Origin: Rhodocyclaceae bacterium
Lineage (GTDB): Bacteria; Pseudomonadota; Gammaproteobacteria; Burkholderiales; Rhodocyclaceae
NCBI GenBank assembly: GCA_018261935.1
Contig: JAGTRP010000001.1
Coordinates: 186,001-250,000, forward strand
Direction of reading: 5' to 3'
DNA length: 64,000 bases
A program made the translations under genes and the position numbers. The notes beneath the pieces were generated by a model, which did no database searches, was not told the origin of the DNA, and saw only the letters and a list, made by a program, of their open reading frames with translations. Position 1 is the stretch's first letter. Every line of letters begins with the position of its first letter. Below, piece by piece: positions 48,557-57,846 of the stretch.

Positions 48557-48574
48557 GTAAGGCCTTTACCTTAC
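48557..48574. promoter_or_regulatory. Inverted repeat upstream of norC
   Basis: GTAAGG-CCTTTA-CCTTAC, six-base perfect arms with a six-base centre, about 30 bp upstream of the Dnr-like box. It could be an extra operator in the norC control region. It does not fit the NorR GT-N7-AC consensus. Confidence 0.35.
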
Positions 48575-48596
48575 TTTAGCCTACGCCCCCGATTTC

Positions 48597-48638
48597 TTAA
48601 CCCGAATCAAGGTTGCATACTTTCTCAAAACCTACCAT
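48597..48638 (+). promoter_or_regulatory. Dnr/FNR-like box and norC promoter
   Basis: TTAACCCGAATCAA (48597-48610) matches TTGATNNNNATCAA at 8 of 10 fixed positions. A -10-like TACCAT lies at 48633-48638 and predicts a start at 48645; the box centre (48603.5) is then exactly -41.5, the class II activator position. The ATG of norC is 31 nt further. The Crp/Fnr-type regulator at the end of the cluster is the natural candidate. Confidence 0.6.
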
Positions 48639-48675
48639 CCCCCTGCCACACCATTCCTAGAAAGGGGGATTCACC

Positions 48676-50500
<1,825 letters not shown>

Positions 50501-50522
50501 AGCTCTCCTCCACGCAATCTTT

Positions 50523-50553
50523 GGCGCGGGCCGCAAGGTTCGCGCCTTTTTTT
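50523..50553 (+). terminator. Rho-independent terminator after norB
   Basis: GGCGCG plus GGCC (two G-U pairs) pair with GGTT plus CGCGCC around a GCAA tetraloop, followed by seven T residues. This closes the norCB transcript. Confidence 0.85.
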
Positions 50554-50585
50554 CGCCTGCGACCAGCGCAGGCGGGGTCTTCCCC
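50554..50585 (+). other. Two further tandem hairpins between norB and norE
   Basis: CGCCTGCG-ACCAG-CGCAGGCG (50554-50574) is a perfect eight-pair stem, and a GGGG-TCTT-CCCC hairpin overlaps its end (50574-50585). With the terminator just before they make three hairpins in a row. They may insulate norE from norCB. Confidence 0.5.
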
Positions 50586-50592
50586 CCCGGTT

Positions 50593-50634
50593 TTAGGGCG
50601 TATCAATTTTCGCCGCGGCGCCCCCCGCTATCAT
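50593..50634 (+). promoter_or_regulatory. Dnr/FNR-like box and norE promoter
   Basis: TTAGGGCGTATCAA (50593-50606) has one perfect half-site, ATCAA, and a weak other half (7 of 10 fixed positions). A TATCAT -10 (50629-50634) ends 6 nt before the norE ATG and predicts a start at 50641; the box centre (50599.5) is exactly -41.5 from it, the same geometry as at norC. A leaderless message is implied. Confidence 0.55.
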
Positions 50635-50640
50635 CGGCCC

Positions 50641-51240
50641 ATGACCGATACATCCCTCGCCCTCGACCCCGCCGAAATGCCTTCGGCCCGCCGCCTCCCC
50701 GGCGACCTGGCCATCTGGGTGTTCATCCTGGCCGAGATGCTGGCCTTCGCGGTCTTCTTCGCCTCCTATGCCTTCGCCCGGTCGAAGGACGTGGAAATGT
50801 TCAACTTCTACCAGCAGACCCTGGACCGCAACGCCGGCGCCTTCAACACCCTGCTCCTGGTGACCGGCTCCTGGTTCGTTGTCCTCGCCGTGCAGGCGGC
50901 CCACCGGGACGACAGCCGGGCCGCCGCCCGCCGCATCGGCCTCGGCTTCCTGTGCGGAGCCGGCTTCCTGACGGTCAAGGTCTTCGAGTACGCCGCCAAG
51001 TTCGGGGCGGGGATTTCCCTCTCCACCAACACCTTCTACATGTTCTACATCTCGCTGACTTTCTTCCACTTCATGCATGTCATCCTCGGCATGGTGATCC
51101 TCGCCATCCTGTGGGTGAAGACCCGCCAGGGCGCTTACGGCAGCCGTGACGCCCACGGCCTGGAGAGCGGCGCCGCCTATTGGCACATGGTGGATTTGCT
51201 GTGGATCGTCCTCTTTCCCCTGGTGTATGTGATGCGATGA
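50641..51240 (+). CDS. norE: NorE-like cytochrome oxidase subunit III homolog
   Basis: 199 residues, about five membrane helices, of the heme-copper oxidase subunit III family (IWVFILAEMLAFAVFFASYA near the start, FFHFMHVILGMVILAILWVK, and the closing GLESGAAYWHMVDLLWIVLF). NorE is not part of purified cNOR but supports its activity. Start at 50641 is the only methionine before helix 1 and coincides with the predicted transcript start. norF follows in an ATGA overlap. Confidence 0.87.
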   Translation: MTDTSLALDPAEMPSARRLPGDLAIWVFILAEMLAFAVFFASYAFARSKDVEMFNFYQQTLDRNAGAFNTLLLVTGSWFVVLAVQAAHRDDSRAAARRIGLGFLCGAGFLTVKVFEYAAKFGAGISLSTNTFYMFYISLTFFHFMHVILGMVILAILWVKTRQGAYGSRDAHGLESGAAYWHMVDLLWIVLFPLVYVMR

Positions 51241-51506
51241 GCGCCCTTTTCCTGAATCCCGCCCACCGGGCCTGGCTCATCCTCATGATCGCCACCGGCG
51301 TCACCTGGTGGCTGGGGGAGGTGGGCGCCGCCGGCACCACTGCCATCGTCGCCCTGCTGGCCATCGCCTTCGCCAAGGGCCGGCTGGTGATCCTCGATTT
51401 CATGGAACTGCGGGGTGCCCCCCTGATGTGGCGACTCCTTCTCGAGGGCTGGCTCGTGGTGGTGTCCAGCCTCATTCTCCTTGCCTACTGGATCAGCCTC
51501 AAATGA
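51237..51506 (+). CDS. norF: NorF-like small membrane protein
   Basis: 89 residues with three hydrophobic helices and the segment FAKGRLVILDFMELRGAPLM typical of prokaryotic cytochrome oxidase subunit IV-like proteins found as NorF. It starts in an ATGA overlap with norE and stops inside the first codons of norQ, so it is translationally coupled to both. Its role is accessory to NO reductase activity. Confidence 0.82.
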   Translation: MSALFLNPAHRAWLILMIATGVTWWLGEVGAAGTTAIVALLAIAFAKGRLVILDFMELRGAPLMWRLLLEGWLVVVSSLILLAYWISLK

Positions 51507-52291
51507 CTGAAAACCCCCCGCCCTTCTACGAGCCCTCCGGCAACGAAATCGCCCTTTTCGAGCACGCCTGGCGGGAGCGCCTGCCGCTCCTCATCAAGGG
51601 CCCCACCGGCTGCGGCAAGACCCGCTTCGTCTCCCACATGGCGGTCCGCCTGGGGCTGCCGCTCTACACCGTCGCCTGCCACGACGACCTCACTGCCGCC
51701 GACCTGGTGGGCCGCCACCTGATTTCCGACCAGGGCACCTACTGGTGCGACGGGCCGCTGACCCGGGCCGTGCGGGAAGGCGGCATCTGCTACCTGGACG
51801 AGGTGGTGGAAGCCCGCAAGGACACCACCGTGGTGCTCCACCCCCTGGCCGACGACCGCCGTATCCTGCCCATCGACCGTACCGGCGAAATCCTCGAGGC
51901 GCCCCCCAATTTCATGCTGGTGGTGTCCTACAACCCGGGCTACCAGAATCTCCTGAAGGGCCTCAAGCCCTCGACCCGCCAGCGTTTCGTTTCCCTGCGC
52001 TTCGACTTCCCGGGGAGCGAGCGGGAACAGTCCATCCTCATCGGCGAAACCGGCTGCGACGCCGACCTGGCCAGGCGCCTGGTCGGCATCGCGAAGTCCT
52101 TCCGGGCCCTGAAGGACCGGGACCTGGAGGAAGTGGCGAGCACCCGGCTCCTGGTCTATGCCGCCACCCTCATCAAATCCGGCTTCGACGTGGCAGCCGC
52201 CTGCCGCGCCGCCCTGGTGGAGAGCCTCACCGACGACGAGGAAACCGGCGGCGCCCTGATGGAAATCGTCAATGCCACCTTCGGCAGATAG
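51503..52291 (+). CDS. norQ: NorQ MoxR-type AAA+ ATPase
   Basis: 262 residues. Walker A GPTGCGKT at 33-40, Walker B in GGICYLDEVVEARKDTTVVL, and the CbbQ/NirQ/NorQ family segment LPIDRTGEILEAPPNFMLVV. NorQ forms a ring that with NorD (VWA protein) is needed to activate NorB, probably by inserting the FeB iron. Start ATG 51503 overlaps the norF stop. Its own 3' end overlaps the following membrane gene by 20 nt. Confidence 0.93.
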   Translation: MTENPPPFYEPSGNEIALFEHAWRERLPLLIKGPTGCGKTRFVSHMAVRLGLPLYTVACHDDLTAADLVGRHLISDQGTYWCDGPLTRAVREGGICYLDEVVEARKDTTVVLHPLADDRRILPIDRTGEILEAPPNFMLVVSYNPGYQNLLKGLKPSTRQRFVSLRFDFPGSEREQSILIGETGCDADLARRLVGIAKSFRALKDRDLEEVASTRLLVYAATLIKSGFDVAAACRAALVESLTDDEETGGALMEIVNATFGR

Positions 52292-52679
52292 GCCCGGCAG
52301 CGAGCCTGCAGCCCCCGGCCAGGGCCTGGCCGTTGCCGCCGAATCCCTCTACCTGGCCAACCTGCTGCTGGCGCCGGGGCTCGCCTTTGCCGCCCTGTTC
52401 TGGCTCTGGCGCAGGCATAGGGACAGCGCCCCGGCACTCGCCCGCCAGCATCTGCGGCAAACCACCTTTGTGAGCCTCTACGGCGGCATCCTGATCGTGG
52501 CCCTGTCGGCCGTCTTCATCGCCCTGGGCGGCCTCCATTGGGAATGGACCTGGGTCCTGGTGATCACCTACTTCACCTGCATCCACTCCGCTCTGGTGCT
52601 GTTGGGCATGTTCGGGCTTTCCCGGGCCATGGCCGGCCAGTCCTGGCGCTATCCGCTGATCGGGCCCGACGACGCATGA
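52272..52679 (+). CDS. Three-helix membrane protein in the nor operon
   Basis: 135 residues with three predicted membrane helices (around LYLANLLLAPGLAFAALFWL, FVSLYGGILIVALSAVFIAL and WVLVITYFTCIHSALVLLGM). The start at 52272 lies inside norQ (20-nt overlap), and its stop overlaps the next start in ATGA, so it is embedded in the operon. No conserved motif for a cofactor beyond a lone cysteine. I do not recognise a family; it may partner the polyferredoxin-like protein encoded next. Confidence 0.75.
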   Translation: MPPSADRPGSEPAAPGQGLAVAAESLYLANLLLAPGLAFAALFWLWRRHRDSAPALARQHLRQTTFVSLYGGILIVALSAVFIALGGLHWEWTWVLVITYFTCIHSALVLLGMFGLSRAMAGQSWRYPLIGPDDA

Positions 52680-53647
52680 GCAAGCCCGCCCTGCAGCGCA
52701 GCCGCCTCCTGGCGCAGATGGGGTTCTTCACCCTATTCGCGGTCACCCCCCTCTTCGACCTTTTCCGCTACGACCTGGTGGAGAACCACGCCTATTTCCT
52801 CACCTTGCCCTGGGACCTGGGGCGCGACGACTTCCTGGCCGGCCGTATCGGCTCCCTGGAGGCGGGCTTCAACATCGTCCGCTTCCTTTTCCTGCCGGTC
52901 CTGGGGCTCCTCGCCCTCATCGTCGGCGTGGCCTGGAAATGGGGCCGTCTCTACTGCGGCTGGTTGTGCCCCCATTTCTCCGTGGTGGAAACCATCAACC
53001 GTCTCATGCTGGCGGCCTCGGGCAGGCACTCGATCTGGGACCGCAAACCGACGCCCCCCTGGGAGCCCGACGGCACCCCGGCCCTGCGGGATCGGCGCTA
53101 CTGGCTGCTGGTGCTCCCCGTCGCCGCGGGTTTCGCCTTCGCCTGGGCCCTGGTGGGACTCACCTACCTGATGCCGCCCTTCCAGGTGTACCACGGCCTC
53201 TTCACCGTCTCGCTGCACAAGTACGAAGGGATTTTCCTCGTAGCCGCCACGGCGGTGCTGACCCTGGAATTCCTCTTTGCCCGCCACCTTTTCTGCCGCT
53301 ACGCCTGCGCCATCGGTATTTTCCAGAGCATCGGCTGGATGGCCAACCGGCGGGCCATGGTGGTGGGCTTCGAGCGGCAGCGCCTGATCGACTGCGTGGG
53401 CTGCCTGGAAGGCCACGGCAGCGCCTGCGACGCCGTCTGCCCCATGCGCCTCAAGCCCCGCAACGTCAAACGCTGGATGTTCGCCTGTACCCAATGCGGC
53501 CAGTGCCTTTCGGCTTGCCGCACCGTCAACTGCAACAATCCCCAAGGCCCTCTGCTGCGCTGGGTGAGGGACGAGGAGGCACGCCAGAACGAGGCCCGCT
53601 TCTCGGCCCTGTCGAGGACCGACGAAGACGCCGGAGGAAGGCAATAA
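52676..53647 (+). CDS. NapH/CcoG-like membrane polyferredoxin
   Basis: 323 residues. Four to five membrane helices carry the paired motifs C94-GWL-C98-P and C207-RYA-C211 typical of NapH, NosR and CcoG/RdxA. The cytoplasmic C-terminus has two [4Fe-4S]-type clusters: C240-x2-C243-x7-C251-x3-C255-P (a wider central gap than the usual x2) and C271-x2-C274-x2-C277-x3-C281 with an extra C286. It could pass electrons from quinol or cytoplasmic donors, or help metal loading. It sits between norQ and norD in a run of overlapping genes, suggesting a role in NO reduction. Confidence 0.87.
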   Translation: MSKPALQRSRLLAQMGFFTLFAVTPLFDLFRYDLVENHAYFLTLPWDLGRDDFLAGRIGSLEAGFNIVRFLFLPVLGLLALIVGVAWKWGRLYCGWLCPHFSVVETINRLMLAASGRHSIWDRKPTPPWEPDGTPALRDRRYWLLVLPVAAGFAFAWALVGLTYLMPPFQVYHGLFTVSLHKYEGIFLVAATAVLTLEFLFARHLFCRYACAIGIFQSIGWMANRRAMVVGFERQRLIDCVGCLEGHGSACDAVCPMRLKPRNVKRWMFACTQCGQCLSACRTVNCNNPQGPLLRWVRDEEARQNEARFSALSRTDEDAGGRQ

Positions 53648-55485
53648 TGGAAGAACTGGTCGGCAAACTCTGGCACACCTGGATCACCAAGGCGGCGGGC
53701 AACACCTATCCGGAGGCCGTCGTGACCCTGGCCGAGGTGGAGAAAACCGCGGGCATCCTTTTCCGGGCCTTCGGCGGCGACCCCGGCCTCAAGGTGGCGG
53801 CGGCTGTGGCGGAGACCCACGGCGCCCGCCGACGCTGGGTGCAGCGCCTGGCGGGCAGCGGCGAAAAGGTTTCCCTAGCCAAGCGCGATGCCGAGACCCT
53901 GCGTCTGCCCCCGGAAATCGCCGCCTTCCCCGACCGGCCCCTGAACCGGGACCTCTACCTCTGGCTGGCGGTGCTGGCGGCCAGCGACGAGACCCCGCTG
54001 CGCCCCTGGATCGTCCGCAACCAGCTGGCCACCCGGGCCGCCCTGCGGGATTACCCCGGCCTCCGGCCGCGCTATGAGCGCCTGGTGGCGGCCCACCTGG
54101 CCGAGCGCCCGGCCCCGGCCGGGATGGCACCCGACGAGGCAGCCCAGGAAAAGGCGATCCGCCAAGCCCTGATGGAACCCGGCAGCGTCCCCGGCCTGCC
54201 GCCGCTGTCCTCCAGGAAGTCGAGGCCGCCGCAGCCGGTGCTCCTGTGGCTGATGGAAGCGCCTGCCCGGGCCTCCGGCAAGGTGACCGATCCCGGCCAG
54301 GAGCTGCCCCCGGAAGGCGGCGGCAGCCCCGAAACGGACAAGGAAGCCTACAAGGCGGAACAGGTGGAGGCCCCGGACAACCGGAGCCCCATGCTCATGA
54401 TGTTCCGGGCCGAGAGCCTGCCCACCTGGGCCGAGTACGTGCGGGTCAACCGGGCCTACGACGAGGATCCGGACCCCAATGCCCGGGACGCGGCCAAGGA
54501 CCTGGAACAGCTATCCCTCATGCGGGACGGCCAGACCAGCGCTTCCCGGGTGAAATTCGATTTGGACCTGCCCTCCGCCGCCGAGGACGACGCCCCGGTA
54601 GGGCCTGGCATCCCCCTGCCCGAATGGGATTACCGGAAAGCCCAGCTGCTCGCCGGCCATTGCCGCCTGCAGCCCATGATCGCCCGGAATACCGGCACCG
54701 CCCCCCTGCCCGAAGCCCTGGCGGCCACGGCCCGGCGGCTGCGGGGCCAATTCGCAGCCCTGGCGCCCCAGCGGCGCTGGCTCAAGGGCCAGCCCGATGG
54801 CACCGAACTGGACGTGGATGCCTGCGTGCGCAATGTCGCCGACCGGGCCAGCGGCCACACGCCGGAACCGGGCACCTATCTAGCCCAGGCCCGCTGCGAG
54901 CGGGATCTGGCCTGCCTGCTCCTGGCCGACCTTTCCATGTCCACCGATGCCTGGATTTCGGACAGCCACCGGGTGGTGGACGTCATCCGGGATTCCCTGC
55001 TGCTTTTCGCCGAAGCCCTCTCCGCCACCGGCGACCGCTTCGGCATCTACGGCTTTTCCTCTCTGCGGCGCCAGAACATCCGCTTCCACCTCCTCAAGGA
55101 TTTCGCCGCCCGCTACGACCCCGCCGCCCGAGCCCGCATCCTGGCCCTGAAGCCGGGCTACTATACCCGGATGGGCGCGGCCCTGCGGCAATCGGCCCGC
55201 ATCCTGGCGGAGCAGCCCGCCGGCCGGCGCCTCCTGCTCCTCATTTCCGACGGCAAGCCCAACGACCTGGACCTCTACGACTCCCGCTACGGCATCGAGG
55301 ACACCCGGATGGCCGTGTTCGAGGCCCGGCGCCAGGGACTCATGCCCTTCTGCGTCACCATCGACCGGGAAGCCGGCGCCTACCTGCCTTACATTTTCGG
55401 CCCGGCGGGATTCTGCGTCATCAGGAAGCCCGAGGACCTGCCGCGGCGCCTGCCGCTCCTTTACGCCCAACTCACCCGCCAATAA
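53647..55485 (+). CDS. norD: NorD von Willebrand A-domain protein
   Basis: 612 residues. The N-terminal 400 residues are helical and charged. The C-terminal VWA domain carries the MIDAS motif D428-LSMS within LLADLSMSTDAWISDSHR and GLMPFCVTIDREAGAYLPYI further on, as in NorD/CbbO. It works with NorQ to activate NO reductase. Start overlaps the upstream stop by 1 nt (TAATG). Length is close to known NorD proteins. Confidence 0.92.
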   Translation: MEELVGKLWHTWITKAAGNTYPEAVVTLAEVEKTAGILFRAFGGDPGLKVAAAVAETHGARRRWVQRLAGSGEKVSLAKRDAETLRLPPEIAAFPDRPLNRDLYLWLAVLAASDETPLRPWIVRNQLATRAALRDYPGLRPRYERLVAAHLAERPAPAGMAPDEAAQEKAIRQALMEPGSVPGLPPLSSRKSRPPQPVLLWLMEAPARASGKVTDPGQELPPEGGGSPETDKEAYKAEQVEAPDNRSPMLMMFRAESLPTWAEYVRVNRAYDEDPDPNARDAAKDLEQLSLMRDGQTSASRVKFDLDLPSAAEDDAPVGPGIPLPEWDYRKAQLLAGHCRLQPMIARNTGTAPLPEALAATARRLRGQFAALAPQRRWLKGQPDGTELDVDACVRNVADRASGHTPEPGTYLAQARCERDLACLLLADLSMSTDAWISDSHRVVDVIRDSLLLFAEALSATGDRFGIYGFSSLRRQNIRFHLLKDFAARYDPAARARILALKPGYYTRMGAALRQSARILAEQPAGRRLLLLISDGKPNDLDLYDSRYGIEDTRMAVFEARRQGLMPFCVTIDREAGAYLPYIFGPAGFCVIRKPEDLPRRLPLLYAQLTRQ

Positions 55486-55496
55486 TGCCCCCTGTA

Positions 55497-55525
55497 TTGT
55501 CAAGGCGTTACCGCGGTGCCAATAT
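55497..55525 (+). promoter_or_regulatory. Possible promoter of dnr
   Basis: TTGTCA (55497-55502), 17-bp spacer, CAATAT (55520-55525); a good -35 with a weak -10. It would let the regulator be made independently of norD. Confidence 0.35.
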
Positions 55526-55552
55526 GCACCGATCCTATTAGAGAAAGCCCCC

Positions 55553-56245
55553 ATGCACGGAAACCACGCCATCAACATCGAGGCCCTGTTGTCCCATGTG
55601 CCTCTGTTCAACGGCCTCGCCCCCGAGGAGATCGCCCGCATCGCCCGCGGCACTCGGGAAATCCACGCCGACAAGGGCAACATCCTGTTCCAGAAGGGCG
55701 ACGCCTGCACCGGCTTCCATCTGGTGGTCTATGGCCAGATGAAGCTGGGCTTCACCTCGGCCCAGGGCAACGAGAAGGTGGTGGAAATCCTCGGCCAGGG
55801 GCAAACCTTCGGCGAGGCCATCATGTTCATGGAAAAGCCCTACATCGTCTTCGCCCAGGCCCTGACGGATTCCCTGCTCCTGCACATTTCCAAGACGGTG
55901 ATCTTCGACGAGCTGGAGCGGGATCCCACCCTGTGCCGCAAGATGATCGGCGGCATGGCCATGCGCCTGCACCAGCTCATCACCGACGTGGAGTCGTACT
56001 CCATGCACTCGGGCAAGCAGCGCATCATCGGCTACCTGCTGCGGGAAGTCCCCGACGAGGAGCACCGCAAGAATATCGTCATCACCCTGCCCACCAACAA
56101 GGGCATCATCGCCTCCCGCCTGAACCTGACCCAGGAGCATTTCTCCCGCATCCTGCATGAGCTCTCGGAACTGGGACTGATCCAGGTGGAAGGCCGCCGA
56201 ATCCACCTCCCGGACATCGACAGGCTGCGCACCCACGAGGGCTGA
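55553..56245 (+). CDS. dnr: Dnr-like Crp/Fnr-family regulator
   Basis: 230 residues. A cyclic-nucleotide-type sensor domain (about 15-130, GQTFGEAIMFMEKPYIVFAQ) and a dimerisation helix lead to an HTH whose recognition part SRLNLTQEHFSRILHEL keeps the ExxSR residues of FNR that read TTGAT half-sites. It lacks the N-terminal cysteine cluster of FNR, so it is of the Dnr/NnrR class that senses NO, probably through heme. Placement behind norD and boxes before norC and norE fit control of the cluster. Confidence 0.85.
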   Translation: MHGNHAINIEALLSHVPLFNGLAPEEIARIARGTREIHADKGNILFQKGDACTGFHLVVYGQMKLGFTSAQGNEKVVEILGQGQTFGEAIMFMEKPYIVFAQALTDSLLLHISKTVIFDELERDPTLCRKMIGGMAMRLHQLITDVESYSMHSGKQRIIGYLLREVPDEEHRKNIVITLPTNKGIIASRLNLTQEHFSRILHELSELGLIQVEGRRIHLPDIDRLRTHEG

Positions 56246-56267
56246 TGCCGGCCGGAGCCCGCTGAAT

Positions 56268-56296
56268 TTGCGCTTGCCCCGGGGCGAACGCATAAT
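56268..56296 (+). promoter_or_regulatory. Promoter of the CYTH-CHAD gene
   Basis: TTGCGC (56268-56273), 17-bp spacer, CATAAT (56291-56296), predicting a start near 56303, 24 nt before the ATG. Confidence 0.5.
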
Positions 56297-56326
56297 CAGC
56301 GCTTTCCCGTCTTCGCTGCACCGTTC

Positions 56327-57802
56327 ATGGCAACGGAAATCGAGCTCAAGCTGAAGCTTCTCCCCTCGGCAGCCCGCGCCCTGCCCGGGCATCCCCTGCT
56401 GGCGGGCCAGGCGCCCCAGCACCGCCGGCTCCTCAATACCTACTACGACACGCCGGACCTGCTCCTCAAGAAGCGGCGGGTGGCGCTGCGCTTCCGGAAA
56501 ATCGGGCGGCAGTGGCTCCTGACCGTCAAATCGGCCGAGCCGGCGAGCGGCGGCCTCGCCGTGCGCAGCGAATGGGAGTATCCGGCCGTCCCGGGCGTCT
56601 TCGATTTCGCCCCCGTGGAAGCCCCGGAATTGCGCGCCGAGCTGGAAGCAGCCGCTCCCTCCCTGGTACCGATTTTCACGACCGATTTCCGGCGCAGCAC
56701 CTGGACCGTGGCCTACGGCGAATCCACCATCGAGGTCGCCCTCGACCGGGGACACGTCGCCAGCCAGGGACGCCAGGCCCCCTTGGGCGAGGTGGAGCTG
56801 GAACTCGTCACCGGCAAGGTGGCCGACCTCTTTGCCGTGGCCCGGGAACTGCAGGAGCGGTGCCATCTTCATCCCAGCGTCGCCAGCAAGGCCGAGCGGG
56901 GCTATGCCCTGTTCGCCGACGAGCCGGCGGCCGCCTTCAAGGCCCGGCCGCTGCCGCTAACCGCAGAAATGACGCCGGTGGAGGCTTTCCGCAGCATTGC
57001 CCTGGGCTGCCTGGAGCACCTGCAGCGCAACGAAGAGGGCCTCGCCAAGGGCGAGCAGCCGGAATTCGTCCACCAGGCCCGGGTCGCCCTGCGCCGCCTG
57101 CGCTCCGCCCTGCGGCTCTTCTCTCCCATCCTGCCCGCCAATTTCGTCGATGCCTATGGCCAGGCCTGGCGCACCCTGGGCACCAGCCTGGGTACGGCGC
57201 GCAACTGGGACGTCTTCGTCAATGAGACCTTGCCGCCCCTGCTTGCCGCATTCCCCGACGACCGCAGCGCCCGCCGCCTGGCAAAGGAAGGACGGCGCCG
57301 CGCCCGTAGCGCCCACCGGGCGGTGGCCGCGATGCTGACGCTGCCGGAGTATCCCCGGCTGCTGCTGGAATTCACGGCAGCGCTCCTGGCCCTGCCGGAT
57401 ACGGCCGCTCCGACCACCACCGAATTTGCCCGCGAACGCCTCGCGGGCCATGCCCGCAAAGCCCGCCAGCTCGCCACCAGGCATCACGCCCTGGGTGCGG
57501 CCGAGCGGCACCAGTTGCGCATCCGCTTCAAGAAGCTACGCTACGCCCTGGAGTTTTTCGCCCCCCTCCTCCCGCCCCGCCGGCTGAAGCCCTATCTGGC
57601 CGCCCTCACCCAGCTGCAGAATGAATTGGGGCGCATCAACGACCACGTCACCGCCGAGGCGCTGATCGCCGAAGTGCTGGACAGCCGCGCTTCCGGCCCG
57701 GTGCGGGGCTGGATTGCCGGACGCCACGCCCTGCTCCTGGCGGAATTGCCGGAGGCTCTCGATATCTGGATGATGCAGAAGGCGCCATGGAAAAATCTTT
57801 GA
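56327..57802 (+). CDS. CYTH-CHAD domain protein
   Basis: 491 residues. The N-terminal CYTH domain (about 1-205) opens with the ExExK metal-binding motif (EIELK, residues 4-8) and has RFRKIGRQWLLTVKSAEP and EVELELVTGK, so it may be an inorganic triphosphatase like E. coli YgiF. The C-terminal CHAD domain (about 215-490) has HQARVALRRLRSALRLFSPI and RIRFKKLRYALEFFAPLLPP; conserved His and Arg/Lys surfaces of CHAD bind polyphosphate. The SixA-like gene follows after 44 nt. Confidence 0.9.
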   Translation: MATEIELKLKLLPSAARALPGHPLLAGQAPQHRRLLNTYYDTPDLLLKKRRVALRFRKIGRQWLLTVKSAEPASGGLAVRSEWEYPAVPGVFDFAPVEAPELRAELEAAAPSLVPIFTTDFRRSTWTVAYGESTIEVALDRGHVASQGRQAPLGEVELELVTGKVADLFAVARELQERCHLHPSVASKAERGYALFADEPAAAFKARPLPLTAEMTPVEAFRSIALGCLEHLQRNEEGLAKGEQPEFVHQARVALRRLRSALRLFSPILPANFVDAYGQAWRTLGTSLGTARNWDVFVNETLPPLLAAFPDDRSARRLAKEGRRRARSAHRAVAAMLTLPEYPRLLLEFTAALLALPDTAAPTTTEFARERLAGHARKARQLATRHHALGAAERHQLRIRFKKLRYALEFFAPLLPPRRLKPYLAALTQLQNELGRINDHVTAEALIAEVLDSRASGPVRGWIAGRHALLLAELPEALDIWMMQKAPWKNL

Positions 57803-57846
57803 AACAATCCTCCGGCAACATGCCTGTTTTTCCGGAGGAGACAACC

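Noticed and set aside
48557-48574. NorR-binding site
   Set aside because: The inverted repeat has a nine-base spacing between GT and AC, not seven, and no NorR gene is in the window.
48606-48620. Possible sigma-54 promoter (TTGCAT) upstream of norC, as expected for NorR control
   Set aside because: A TTGC -12 element exists but no GG at -24, and no NorR GT-N7-AC site; the Dnr-type arrangement fits better.
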